Origin: Aquimarina pacifica
GTDB taxonomy: Bacteria; Bacteroidota; Bacteroidia; Flavobacteriales; Flavobacteriaceae
Direction: 5' to 3'
Assembly (NCBI RefSeq): GCF_000520955.1
Contig: NZ_JACC01000002.1
Coordinates: 214,664-278,663 of the forward strand
Length of the DNA stretch: 64,000 nt
A program made the translations under genes and the position numbers. The notes under the pieces are model-generated. The model saw nothing but the letters and a program-made list of their open reading frames with translations. It ran no database searches and was not told where the DNA came from. Position 1 is the stretch's first letter. Each line of letters begins with the position of its first letter. Below are positions 19,452 through 28,353 of the stretch, piece after piece.

Positions 19452-20075
19452 ATGAAAACTATTATAATACTCTTTTCGATCTTTACATTAACAATTGGTA
19501 ATGCACAAACACCATATGAAAAAGGAATGTCAAAAGCCTTTGAACTATGGAAAAGCACAAAACAAGATGAAGCGATAAACCTCTTTGAACGTATCGCAAA
19601 AGCTGAAAAAGAAAATTGGTTGCCTTATTACTATGCAGCTCAAGTTCATATCACTACTACATTTGGCAATAAAAATAAAGAAGAAATAGAATCGAGATTA
19701 ACAAAAGCCAGAGAATATCTTAATGAGGCCAAAACATGGTCAAAAGACAATGCCGAAATTTTAATTATGGAAGCATTACTAAATACCGCATATGTAGTTT
19801 ATGATGGAGCAAATTACGGTATGACACTTTCACCAAAAATTGAAGAGTTATATAGAAATGCAAAACAAATAGAACCAGAAAACCCAAGAGCAATATTACA
19901 GCATGCCGAATGGAAAATGGGAGGTGCAAAATTCTTCGGAAAGGATCCGAATGTTTTTTGCCCTGAAATAGAAAAAGCTATATTGTACTTCGAAAAAGAA
20001 TCTTCTGAAATTCCTTTTTACCCTGCATGGGGAAAAGACAGAGCTCAAAAAAGCTTAGAAAACTGTAGAAAATAA
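19452..20075 (+). CDS. Exported TPR-like protein
   Basis: 207 residues with a signal peptide ending around GNAQ (residues 16-19). The mature part is helical, with tetratricopeptide-like pairs (KAFELWKSTKQDEAINLFERIAKAEKENWLPYYYAAQVH; YRNAKQIEPENPRAILQHAEWKMGG). It is therefore probably a periplasmic scaffold. It lies 113 bp after the receptor gene, and its stop codon abuts the ATG of the LytS kinase gene. This suggests it works with the receptor or kinase, perhaps in sensing, but this is contextual only. Confidence 0.72.
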   Translation: MKTIIILFSIFTLTIGNAQTPYEKGMSKAFELWKSTKQDEAINLFERIAKAEKENWLPYYYAAQVHITTTFGNKNKEEIESRLTKAREYLNEAKTWSKDNAEILIMEALLNTAYVVYDGANYGMTLSPKIEELYRNAKQIEPENPRAILQHAEWKMGGAKFFGKDPNVFCPEIEKAILYFEKESSEIPFYPAWGKDRAQKSLENCRK

Positions 20076-21416
20076 ATGAACAATCTATTAAAATTAGTCA
20101 AAACAAGTATAATTATTACATTCTGTATTCAATTCGTTGATATGCTTTTTTCTATAGGGAAACCAATGACTTGGCAGGGAGAATTGAGAGATATACTAAT
20201 TCATTTTATGTTTGCTTTTCCTCTTACCTTAGTTAATGGATATTATCATGATTTTCTGACTTTAAGGTATACTTGGGAGAAACAACCCAAAAAACGATTA
20301 TGGTTTGGGGCAATTGGGTCTATAATTATCACAATGATTACCTTAGTTATTATACGATTGGTATTATTGGTAGGTATATATAATAAACCTTTTGACAAAT
20401 TTATTGAAGACGAAAAACTAGAGTACTATTTGATTGGTTTTTTTATAACTCTAATCGTATCATTGTTTTTACACGCTTTCCATTTCTATAAAGAGTTACA
20501 AAACAGAAAAATTACCGAACAAAAGATTATTGCAGGAACGGCTTCTGCTAAGTTTACGGCTTTAAAAAACCAATTAGATCCGCATTTTTTGTTCAATAGC
20601 CTAAATGTATTGACTTCTTTAATAGAAGAAAATCCCAGAATGGCTCAAAAATTTACGACATCATTATCTAAGGTTTATCGCTATGTTTTAGAACAAAAAG
20701 ATAAAGAACTTGTTACTGTAAATGAAGAATTAAAATTTGCAAAAACCTACATGACACTGATAAAGCTTCGTTTTGAAGATAGTATCATATTCGATATGCC
20801 AGAAAGTGCCGAAAACCCAGAAGCCAAAGTGGTTCCTTTATCATTGCAAATTTTGTTAGAGAACACTATCAAACACAATATAGTAACACCAAAAAGACCT
20901 TTACACATTAAAATCTATGAAAAAGATGATTTCCTTCTTGTAGAAAATAATTTACAACCCAAAGAAGTAATCAAACAAAGTAGCGGTGTGGGCTTAGGAA
21001 ATGTACAACAACGATATGGATTATTAACAAAAAGAAAATTCTCGGTATATAAAACCGAAAACAAATTTATAGCAGAACTTCCTATATTAACTAAACAGGT
21101 AAAATCATCAAAAATGGAAAGTATACAGTATATAGAAGAAGCCAAAAATCTTAAATACAGTAGAGCCAAAGATCAAGTAAAAAAAATAAAAGAATTTTAC
21201 ATAAACCTTATTTGGTACTGCATCGTTATTCCTTTTTTAATCTTTATTAATTATAAAACCAATCAATTTGGTTTTGCCTGGGTATTTTTCCCAATGATTG
21301 GTTGGGGCATAGGAATTGCCTTTCATGCCATGGACGCTTTTAACTATCACCCTATTCTGGGAAGGGATTGGGAAAAGAAAAAAATTAAAAAATATATGGA
21401 CGAATCCCAAAAATAA
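20076..21416 (+). CDS. LytS-type sensor histidine kinase with a C-terminal 2TM domain
   Basis: 446 residues. Four hydrophobic helices (about residues 9-28, 39-57, 76-100 and 117-137) are followed by the His_kinase domain, with phospho-acceptor His170 in QLDPHFLFNSLN. An ATPase domain follows (LLENTIKHN, GVGLGNVQQR). Unusually, the kinase continues past the ATPase into a 2TM domain (about 355-446: FYINLIWYCIVIPFLIFIN, WVFFPMIGWGIGIAFHAMDAF, RDWEKKKIKKYM). The start directly follows the previous stop. The cognate regulator is the LytTR protein at 22277. Confidence 0.9.
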   Translation: MNNLLKLVKTSIIITFCIQFVDMLFSIGKPMTWQGELRDILIHFMFAFPLTLVNGYYHDFLTLRYTWEKQPKKRLWFGAIGSIIITMITLVIIRLVLLVGIYNKPFDKFIEDEKLEYYLIGFFITLIVSLFLHAFHFYKELQNRKITEQKIIAGTASAKFTALKNQLDPHFLFNSLNVLTSLIEENPRMAQKFTTSLSKVYRYVLEQKDKELVTVNEELKFAKTYMTLIKLRFEDSIIFDMPESAENPEAKVVPLSLQILLENTIKHNIVTPKRPLHIKIYEKDDFLLVENNLQPKEVIKQSSGVGLGNVQQRYGLLTKRKFSVYKTENKFIAELPILTKQVKSSKMESIQYIEEAKNLKYSRAKDQVKKIKEFYINLIWYCIVIPFLIFINYKTNQFGFAWVFFPMIGWGIGIAFHAMDAFNYHPILGRDWEKKKIKKYMDESQK

Positions 21417-21422
21417 GATAAT

Positions 21423-21782
21423 ATGAATCTTCCGAACAATGAAAACAAAGCATACGAAAAAGCTCGTAAAAGACTTAAAGACGAAAAAGGATTTTATTCA
21501 CATTTAACAGCATACATAATAATTAACATCGCTATTCTAATACTAAGAAGTAACATTGTTTCTTTTTTCAAAATAAATACAACACAGCATAACGGTTTTG
21601 ATGATTGGTTAGATTGGCATGTCATATTTACACCATTACTATGGGGAATTGGTCTGGCTCTACACGGGTTATGGGTATTCAGAAAAAATTCAATTTTAGA
21701 GAAATTTTTCAAAAAATCAATTTTTAGCAAAGAATGGGAAGAGCGAAAAATACAAGAATTTATTGATGATGATGATTTTTAA
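21423..21782 (+). CDS. 2TM-domain protein
   Basis: 119 residues. A short charged N-terminus (AYEKARKRLKDEKGFYSHLTAYIIIN) leads into two hydrophobic helices and a basic end (KEWEERKIQEFIDDDDF). This is the PF13239-type 2TM domain, the same unit that ends the preceding kinase. The start is 6 bp after the kinase stop, so it is translated from the same message. It probably interacts with the kinase in the membrane. The function of the domain is not known. Confidence 0.82.
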   Translation: MNLPNNENKAYEKARKRLKDEKGFYSHLTAYIIINIAILILRSNIVSFFKINTTQHNGFDDWLDWHVIFTPLLWGIGLALHGLWVFRKNSILEKFFKKSIFSKEWEERKIQEFIDDDDF

Positions 21783-21828
21783 TAAAACTAAAAAATCAAT
21801 CAAAATTACACTTAAAAACATATAGAAA

Positions 21829-22137
21829 ATGAAAACTTTTGATGAACAAAAACGATATGAGCGCGCGAAAGAACGTGTGATAGAACTCAAAAAATTTTAC
21901 AATAACCTAACCTCTTATATCATAGTAATTGGCTTTTTAGCTGGTCTGAATTATTATCAGAACGAACTTAATTATGCATGGTTCTTATGGCCAGCATTTG
22001 GTTGGGGTATTGGTCTTACATTTCATGCGATTAAGGCTTACCGAGTAAACCATATGTTTGACAAAGAATGGGAAGATCGTAAGATCAAAAAATACATGGA
22101 AGAAGAACAAAAGAGTCAATCACAAATGTGGGAATAA
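21829..22137 (+). CDS. 2TM-domain protein
   Basis: 102 residues and the third 2TM unit in a row. The charged start YERAKERVIELKKFYNNLTSYIIV, helices around residues 24-42 and 48-68, and the KEWEDRKIKKYMEEEQ ending closely match the end of the LytS kinase and the neighbour at 21423. The kinase tail and this protein share an FGWGIG- or IGWGIG-type motif between the helices. The likely origin is tandem duplication. It is expected in the inner membrane. Confidence 0.82.
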   Translation: MKTFDEQKRYERAKERVIELKKFYNNLTSYIIVIGFLAGLNYYQNELNYAWFLWPAFGWGIGLTFHAIKAYRVNHMFDKEWEDRKIKKYMEEEQKSQSQMWE

Positions 22138-22276
22138 GGACCTATTTATTTTATATGTTAAAATAGTAAATCTCTTCTAATAAGAATTGCTCTAACTCGA
22201 TTTTCAATAAAATCCTTCAAATATTAATTAAAAGAATAATACACTTTTTCTAAATTAGATAAAAGCACATATCATT

Positions 22277-23035
22277 ATGAAAGTACTAATCATCGAAGAT
22301 GAAAAACCAGCAGCAAGACGTCTAAGTAGAATGTTAGGTGAACTAAACATAGAAGTACACACAATGCTACATTCAGTAGAAGAATCTATTGCTTGGTTTA
22401 ACAATAATGAACACCCCGATGTAATTTTTTTGGATATTCAATTAAGTGACGGATTGTCTTTCGAAATATTTGATGCAGTTACAACTATAAAAAGTTCTAT
22501 TATATTCACTACGGCTTATGACGAATATGCTCTTAAAGCATTCAAACTTAACAGTGTTGATTATCTCTTAAAACCTATTGACGATGAAGATTTAGAAACG
22601 GCTATTAATAAGTATAAAGATCAACATACTAATAAGCAACAAATTAAACTGGACTTTGATGATATAAAGAAATTATTGATAAACCCAATGGATCGAGTTT
22701 ATAAAAAAAGATTTACCACCAAAGTTGGGCAACACCTTAAAATATTTTCTGTAGAAGACATAGAATGTTTCTATTCAGAAAATAAAGGAACATATTTACA
22801 TACAAATGAAAATAGAAATTATCTCATAGATACAACATTAGAGCTACTTGAAGAAGAATTGAACCCTGAAACTTTTTTTAGAGTGAGCAGAAAATTCTTT
22901 ATCAATATCAATGCTATCAAAGATATAATTTCATATACCAACTCACGTCTACAAATAAAATTAAATCATTTTGATGAGTATGATATTATTGTCTCACGAG
23001 AACGTGTAAAAGAATTCAAGACCTGGCTAGAATAG
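22277..23035 (+). CDS. LytTR-family response regulator
   Basis: 252 residues. The receiver domain is complete: acidic pair Glu7/Asp8 (IIEDEKPAARR), phospho-acceptor Asp53 in FLDIQLSDG, Thr in FTTAYDEYA, and Lys in LLKPIDD. The C-terminal ~100 residues form a LytTR DNA-binding domain (VEDIECFYSENKGTYL, FFRVSRKFFININAI, VSRERVKEFKTWL). It is the partner of the LytS kinase 0.9 kb upstream, separated by a 139-bp gap that may hold an internal promoter. It would bind direct repeats about 21 bp apart. Confidence 0.92.
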   Translation: MKVLIIEDEKPAARRLSRMLGELNIEVHTMLHSVEESIAWFNNNEHPDVIFLDIQLSDGLSFEIFDAVTTIKSSIIFTTAYDEYALKAFKLNSVDYLLKPIDDEDLETAINKYKDQHTNKQQIKLDFDDIKKLLINPMDRVYKKRFTTKVGQHLKIFSVEDIECFYSENKGTYLHTNENRNYLIDTTLELLEEELNPETFFRVSRKFFININAIKDIISYTNSRLQIKLNHFDEYDIIVSRERVKEFKTWLE

Positions 23036-23108
23036 TCAAGTTTTTAATTCAGATATAAAGTGAGTAAACGAAGTAAAGGCTTAAGAAAGCCTTCATTATA
23101 GATTTATA

Positions 23109-23912
23109 TTAATACTCCCATTCTCGCTTTTTATTTAACGCTTCTTCAGCTTCAATTTCTTCTTGAGGAATTACTTTAAGAAAAGAAGGATGTTGTTCTA
23201 TTGCGAACTCTAGCTTGCTTACAATTTCGTCTGTAGTATCATTTTCATAATCAATATCTAATGGCTTTTTTATTACCATCGATTGAAGGATACCACGTTT
23301 TTTTATTCTCACACCTTTTTTATCAAAAGATCTTCTAAATCCGTCAATAACAATAGGTATTACAATGGGTTTATGTTGCTTAATAATGTGAGCAGTACCT
23401 TTTCTAATTGGTTTAAAAGGTTTAGTCGTCCCTTGAGGAAAAGTAATTACCCAACCATCTTCTAAAGCGGTATATATATTGGTAATATCGCTCATTTTTA
23501 CTTGTCTATTAATGTCTTTTCCCTTCTCTCTCCAGGTTCTCTCTACAGTTATCGCTCCTACATATGCTAAGACCCTTGCTAATAAACCAGCACGCATTGT
23601 TTCTTTTGCAGCAACATAATACAAGTTCATTTTAGGTTGCCATAGATATCCCACATTTTTTATAGAGTCTGTGCGACCACTGAGACTTGCATTAAACACA
23701 TGAAACATAGATACAACATCTGCAAAATAGGTTTGATGATTTGAAACAAATAAAACTCCGGTATCAGGAAGTGTTTTTATAATCTCACTTCCTTCTATCA
23801 ATAGCTCATTAAATCCTCTAAATCGCCTATGTGTAAGCGCTCCTAAGATTCGAATAAGCCATTTTTTTACAAATAATATATGACCAAATGGATTTGTTTT
23901 AAATAATCCCAT
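23109..23912 (-). CDS. Lysophospholipid acyltransferase-like protein (PlsC superfamily)
   Basis: 267 residues. The acyltransferase block begins VLFVSNHQTYFADV near residue 53. The catalytic His59 is separated from Asp65 by five residues, not the canonical four (HX4D). The later glycerophosphate-binding motif reads FPQGTTKPF where FPEGTRS is usual. Both changes suggest a divergent acyltransferase subfamily that may use a different acceptor. The N-terminus is basic and there is no clear transmembrane helix. A probable role is acyl transfer in membrane lipid remodelling. It is followed on the same strand direction by no other gene; the CoA pyrophosphatase lies upstream. Confidence 0.78.
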   Translation of the reverse strand: MGLFKTNPFGHILFVKKWLIRILGALTHRRFRGFNELLIEGSEIIKTLPDTGVLFVSNHQTYFADVVSMFHVFNASLSGRTDSIKNVGYLWQPKMNLYYVAAKETMRAGLLARVLAYVGAITVERTWREKGKDINRQVKMSDITNIYTALEDGWVITFPQGTTKPFKPIRKGTAHIIKQHKPIVIPIVIDGFRRSFDKKGVRIKKRGILQSMVIKKPLDIDYENDTTDEIVSKLEFAIEQHPSFLKVIPQEEIEAEEALNKKREWEY

Positions 23913-23957
23913 ATGTACTAAAAAAATTGTATTAAGAACGTCAAATATACAAAATCA

Positions 23958-24599
23958 TTACCCTTTTAACATCTTTAAAAACATTTTAAGCTCATTGAGC
24001 ATCATGGCCGTAGCCCCCCAAACGACATAACCATTTAACTGAAAGCAAGGTACCTCAATATTTTTCGCATAGGATGTTGATAATTTCTGTGTACTTACAT
24101 TACTATCCTTTAAGAAATCTTTGACCGGGACTTCGATAACTTTTTCTACTTCTTCCTTTTGCAAAACAAAATCAGGACAATGATCTGTAAAACCCAAAAA
24201 TGGATGTACCCAAAAATTAGACGGAGGCACATACACCTTAGTAAGCGACTCAACAACAGTTATATTAGATTTACTAACTCCTATTTCTTCATGAGTTTCT
24301 CGCAAAGCGGTTTCTGTATAATTCTGATCAAATGGTTCTGCTTTACCACCCGGTAGCGCTATTTGTCCAGAATGTACGCCTTCATAAGTAGGACGTAAGA
24401 TTAATGCGATGTATGCTTGTCCATCTTTTGGGTATAGAAGCATCATTACTGCAGCATGACGGGGGTTTCTTTCTTCTATATTATAACTCTCTAATTCCTT
24501 TTTACGAATCTCGGGTGCCATAATAAAATGAGAAGATTCTCCCGGTACTGACATTTTCTTTATTTTTGGAAGTAAACTTTTAAATGTTTCAAATGTCAT
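23958..24599 (-). CDS. NUDIX hydrolase, CoA pyrophosphatase type
   Basis: 213 residues from the ATG at 24599. I prefer it to the upstream TTG at 24611 because the N-terminal TFETFKSLLPKIK and PGESSHFIMAP match the conserved start of Bacteroidota homologues. The Nudix box runs from LPGGKAEPFDQ to TALRETHEEIGV (residues 82-108), with Asp91 in place of the first Glu, as is usual in CoA pyrophosphatases. It would cleave CoA to phosphopantetheine and 3',5'-ADP. The start codon lies against that of the divergent cyclophilin gene. Confidence 0.88.
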   Translation of the reverse strand: MTFETFKSLLPKIKKMSVPGESSHFIMAPEIRKKELESYNIEERNPRHAAVMMLLYPKDGQAYIALILRPTYEGVHSGQIALPGGKAEPFDQNYTETALRETHEEIGVSKSNITVVESLTKVYVPPSNFWVHPFLGFTDHCPDFVLQKEEVEKVIEVPVKDFLKDSNVSTQKLSTSYAKNIEVPCFQLNGYVVWGATAMMLNELKMFLKMLKG

Positions 24600-25345
24600 T
24601 GACAAAATCAATTTTATGCTTTTTTATAAGCATTATCATATTCTCGAATTGTGAAGATACACAATCTAAAAAAAATAAATCGAAAGTACCACAAAATACA
24701 GATACTACTTCTGTTCATACTCCAAAAGAACAAAATAGTAAGGTTATCTCTAATGGTATTAAGAACACAACGGATCAAGACACTGACAAAGCCCCATTCA
24801 AACTCAGTAATAAAAATTTAAGAGAATTTATGGCTTCTTACGGGAAAGATAACCCCGAAAACCTAGTCAAAATAACTACTCTATATGGTGATATTCATAT
24901 ACAATTGCATACCGAAACCCCATTACACCGTGCTAATTTTATCTATTTGGTTAAAGAAAAATATTTTGATGAAACATTTTTCTATCGTGTAGCCAAAGGG
25001 TTTGTTATTCAAGGAGGAAATAGCGATCGACAAGAAATGGCCAATGCACGTTTTAGAATTGGAGAATACACAATCCCACAAGAACCAGTAAAGGGTTTAA
25101 AACATACCAGAGGTGCTGTCGCTTTATCAAAACAATGGGTAGACAACCCTTCTAACCGCTCAACGCCCTTTGAGTTTTTTATTGTAATTGCTAAAAATGG
25201 GGCACCACACCTTGATGGACAACATACCATATTCGGAAAAGTAGTGAAAGGAATGGACGTTGCAGATAAAATATCTAATGTACCAGTAGATGGTAGCGAA
25301 TGGCCAAAAGAAAATATTTTTATAAAAGCCGAAGTAATAAAATGA
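24584..25345 (+). CDS. Peptidyl-prolyl cis-trans isomerase, cyclophilin type, exported
   Basis: 253 residues. A hydrophobic start is followed by a lipobox-like IFSNC, so it is probably a lipoprotein, then a Lys/Ser/Thr-rich linker to about residue 90. The cyclophilin domain shows YLVKEKYFDETFFYRVAKGFVIQGG, RGAVALSKQ and the FFIVIAKNGAPHLDGQHTIFGKVVKGMDV block. It would catalyse proline isomerisation in the envelope. An ATG at 24593 is an alternative start. Either start overlaps the divergent NUDIX gene, so promoters must lie inside the neighbour's coding DNA. Confidence 0.9.
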   Translation: MFQMSLTKSILCFFISIIIFSNCEDTQSKKNKSKVPQNTDTTSVHTPKEQNSKVISNGIKNTTDQDTDKAPFKLSNKNLREFMASYGKDNPENLVKITTLYGDIHIQLHTETPLHRANFIYLVKEKYFDETFFYRVAKGFVIQGGNSDRQEMANARFRIGEYTIPQEPVKGLKHTRGAVALSKQWVDNPSNRSTPFEFFIVIAKNGAPHLDGQHTIFGKVVKGMDVADKISNVPVDGSEWPKENIFIKAEVIK

Positions 25346-25491
25346 TAAATTACAAAAAAACAATAATACCAATAAAGAACAAGAGTGTACTATAGTTACG
25401 TTGTTATTACTTACAACCTGTATTTAGCGCAAAATATAGTATTTATAAATTATAATAAACAATCCAATGGGAAGTTAAAATAATTGTGTAT

Positions 25492-25531
25492 AACACCAAA
25501 AACTGCCCTAGATCGGGCAGTTTTTGGTGTT
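25492..25531. terminator. Bidirectional terminator between convergent genes
   Basis: A perfect 17-bp inverted repeat, AACACCAAAAACTGCCC (25492-25508) and GGGCAGTTTTTGGTGTT (25515-25531), with a 6-base loop. A and T tracts within the stem let it work on both strands. It lies between the cyclophilin gene and the exported-protein gene at 25567. Confidence 0.88.
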
Positions 25532-25566
25532 AATTATATAGTACTCTGTACAGCTTTCTTAAAATT

Positions 25567-26169
25567 CTAAAGCTTAATTTCTTGTGTAAAAAACCTATCA
25601 CTGTTAGTTAAGGTAACATCTACAGTATACTTTCCAATAGGTAATTTAGAAATATTAAAGTTTCTTCTAATTACTTCATGATCTTCTTTTACATCTTCTT
25701 CGAACACTAGAGAACCATTGTAATCGTATACATAAATAATTAAAGGACTCTTTTCTGATTGTGATTGATTATATGTCAGTGTAAGGTAATCACCTTCAAC
25801 AACAACCTTGGGCTTAGAAATAGTTTCTACAGCCCGGTCAACTATCGATATACCTTTAATACTTTTGATAACGGGAGTTATTCTTATATCAGATTTTGTT
25901 TCTGTTTCTACATAATATACCCCATCAGTAAAAGTTTCAAAATCAAAAACTTTACTAAAAAGAGTAGACTTACGATCCACTTTAACATTATACACTACTT
26001 TTCCGTAATAATCTGTGATTGTTAATCGCTGTCCCTTGAATACATTAGATAATGTAACATTGATTGTAGAAGAATTCTCTACTTTTACAGATATATCATC
26101 CGAGGCTGCTGTAATATTGCTTAGTAACATGGCAAATACAACTAAACTAAGTTTCATTACTCTTTTCAT
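25567..26169 (-). CDS. Exported protein with two T9SS-sorting-domain-like beta folds
   Basis: 200 residues with a signal peptide ending near ITAASD (residues 19-24). The mature part has two beta-sandwich-like halves. Each carries features of T9SS type A or DUF3244-like domains: VTLSNVFKGQRLTITDYYGKVVY with FETFTDGVYYVETET, and LIIYVYDYNGSLVFEEDV with ISKLPIGKYTVDV. The final TQEIKL resembles a T9SS tail. It has no catalytic domain, so it may be a small secreted or surface structural protein. Confidence 0.65.
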   Translation of the reverse strand: MKRVMKLSLVVFAMLLSNITAASDDISVKVENSSTINVTLSNVFKGQRLTITDYYGKVVYNVKVDRKSTLFSKVFDFETFTDGVYYVETETKSDIRITPVIKSIKGISIVDRAVETISKPKVVVEGDYLTLTYNQSQSEKSPLIIYVYDYNGSLVFEEDVKEDHEVIRRNFNISKLPIGKYTVDVTLTNSDRFFTQEIKL

Positions 26170-26601
26170 AACTTTTAACTTTTAATTTTTAGGTTTTAAG
26201 TTTGGAGCTGCAAATGTATAAGACAAAAAGACCTAGAAAGACAACTATATTTACATATACATGTACTATATTAACCCTTACTTTTACTGCAAAACCGTAA
26301 AAAAGTTAATACAACACATTTGATCAATTTAATTCTACAATAAATTAACAATAAGTATAGAAGATTATCAATAAAAGAACCTTGATCATATCATATTCTA
26401 TGAAAATGACGAAACAATATTTTAGGAAAAACTATGCTTAAATTTCGTAGTAAAATCAATTACTTAGGATTTTCGAAAAAAATTAAAATAAAACATTCGT
26501 TTACAACACGTATTAGCTTCCTTAAGAAAGAAGAAAAACAAAAAAAAAGAAAACAGCACCTTACTTACTACAGAAACTGGCACAACAAGAAGCTTTTCGA
26601 A
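26170..26601. other. Intergenic region, no supported gene
   Basis: About 430 AT-rich bases. The only frame here (26434-26667) codes a very basic, low-complexity product that runs into the opposite-strand RDD gene, and I do not accept it. No hairpin or clear promoter was found. Confidence 0.5.
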
Positions 26602-27327
26602 TTAAAACTTCTGAGTAAAATAATTATAGTCTTTAAGAATCGTATCCAAAAACTGTCTATCATATAAATCAGATGTAACCTCGAGTACATCTTCCACTTT
26701 TTTGCGCAATGCAGTCAGTGTCTGAAAATCATTAGATTTCTTGGCAATGTGATATGTTTCCTTAATAAGTCTAACGTCTTTGTCAGATAATTTGGTAACA
26801 TTTAGAAATTTAGGTTGATAATCTTCTTCTACATCCTCTAATATAGTATGAGAGATTTTCACTTTTCTTTTGTTACTAATGACTACAGTTCCTGCTGCTG
26901 CATCACCTAATCGTTGATTTTTATTTGACAAAATAATTGTCAACACTCCTATTGCAGAAGCAAAAATCCAGATATCTACAAGCCTTAACATCCAACGGAT
27001 CATATAATTACTCCATTGAGCTGGTAATCCGTCTACCCGAACCACACGAATTTTCATGACCATTTTCCCTACAGTTCTTCCATTAAAAATGATATTCATA
27101 AATAGAGAATAAAATGCCACCGGAAGAAACAATAACGATTGCAAGCCAAAAACGGTCCAATTATCACTAAAAGCGGTCCCCAAAAGAGACGTTACTAAAT
27201 CTATGATGTACAAGTACAGCCAAAATATTGCGGCATCAATCAAAAATGCTAATATTCGTTCTCCTATTCCAACTGTTTTATAAGCCAGATTAACATTTTG
27301 TGTAGTATTGATCGCTAAATTTGCCAT
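26602..27327 (-). CDS. RDD-family membrane protein
   Basis: 241 residues. The RDD domain begins with GERILAFLIDAAIFWLYLYIIDL and includes FNGRTVGKMVMKIRVVRVDG near residues 86-105, with the conserved Arg/Asp/Asp positions. Three to four hydrophobic helices are present, followed by a soluble helical tail of about 80 residues. It is divergent from the SpoIIM gene (42-bp gap) and is part of a recurring Bacteroidota neighbourhood with SpoIIM, DUF4129, DUF4350, MoxR and DUF58 proteins. Confidence 0.88.
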   Translation of the reverse strand: MANLAINTTQNVNLAYKTVGIGERILAFLIDAAIFWLYLYIIDLVTSLLGTAFSDNWTVFGLQSLLFLPVAFYSLFMNIIFNGRTVGKMVMKIRVVRVDGLPAQWSNYMIRWMLRLVDIWIFASAIGVLTIILSNKNQRLGDAAAGTVVISNKRKVKISHTILEDVEEDYQPKFLNVTKLSDKDVRLIKETYHIAKKSNDFQTLTALRKKVEDVLEVTSDLYDRQFLDTILKDYNYFTQKF

Positions 27328-27369
27328 TTACAAGTAAGTGATTATCTTTATCAAAAATTAGTTTACTAG

Positions 27370-28353
27370 ATGCGGGAAGCAGCTTTTGTCAAGCAAAATA
27401 AAGAAAAATGGATCGCTTTTGAAAAGGCAATCACAGAAAATTCTGAGATTAGTCCTGATCATCTGGCTGATTACTACATACATTTGACCAATGATTTATC
27501 ATATGCGCAAACCTATTATCAAGATAGTAAAACGCTGCTATACCTTAATTCATTAGCATCTCAAGCTCATCAAAAAATATACATTAACAAAAAGGAAAGT
27601 AAAAATAGAATTGTAGAATTCTGGAAAAAAGAATTTCCTTTATTTTTTTTCCAACACCAAAAAACACTGGGATATACCTTTATATTATTTTTGGTTGCTT
27701 GTTGTATTGGTATCCTATCTGCACTAAATGATGCTTCTTTTTTGCGATTAATTCTAGGAGATGCTTATGTAAATGAAACACTTAATAATATTGAAAAAGG
27801 AGATCCGACAGGTATTTATAAAAGCGGAAGCATGATCGGTTCCTTTTTAGGAATAACTATCAATAATATTCGCGTTGCATTTCTTGCCTATGCATTTGGC
27901 GTGATTACTTCTATAGGAACAGGATATATCTTATTTACTAATGGAGTAATGCTAGGAGCTTTTATGACTTTTTTTTATAATCAGGGGCTATTGTTTGAAG
28001 CATCAAAATCTGTATGGTTACACGGTACCATAGAGATTTCTGTTATTGTAATTGCAGGCTGTGCCGGTTTGGTTATGGGTAATAGCATTCTTTTTCCCAA
28101 AACTTTTTCGCGACGCATTTCTTTTATGAAAGGTGCTAAAGATGGCCTTAAAATCGTAGTAAGTACAATTCCATTTTTTATTATTGCTGGTTTTATAGAA
28201 GGATTTATAACACGATACTCTAATATGCCTGTTTGGTTAGCAATGGTTATTATCTTTGGTTCCTTGGCACTCATTATATTTTACTACATTATATATCCCA
28301 TTATTTTAAACAAAACGTATGGAGAACAAATACATAGAACTAAAACGGCGTAG
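27370..28353 (+). CDS. Stage II sporulation protein M (SpoIIM)-like membrane protein
   Basis: 327 residues. A soluble N-terminal ~90 residues is followed by hydrophobic helices with the SpoIIM hallmarks (SFLGITINNIRVAFLAYAFGVITSIGTGYILFTNGVMLGAF; HGTIEISVIVIAGCAGLVMG). The organism is not a spore former, so the label is by family only. It is the first gene of a tightly packed plus-strand operon, and its end overlaps the next gene by 35 bp. Confidence 0.9.
   Translation: MREAAFVKQNKEKWIAFEKAITENSEISPDHLADYYIHLTNDLSYAQTYYQDSKTLLYLNSLASQAHQKIYINKKESKNRIVEFWKKEFPLFFFQHQKTLGYTFILFLVACCIGILSALNDASFLRLILGDAYVNETLNNIEKGDPTGIYKSGSMIGSFLGITINNIRVAFLAYAFGVITSIGTGYILFTNGVMLGAFMTFFYNQGLLFEASKSVWLHGTIEISVIVIAGCAGLVMGNSILFPKTFSRRISFMKGAKDGLKIVVSTIPFFIIAGFIEGFITRYSNMPVWLAMVIIFGSLALIIFYYIIYPIILNKTYGEQIHRTKTA

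Noticed and set aside
26434..26667. 77-residue basic protein
   Set aside because: Composition is extreme (Lys/Ile/Phe), it overlaps the end of the RDD gene on the other strand, and it matches no family.
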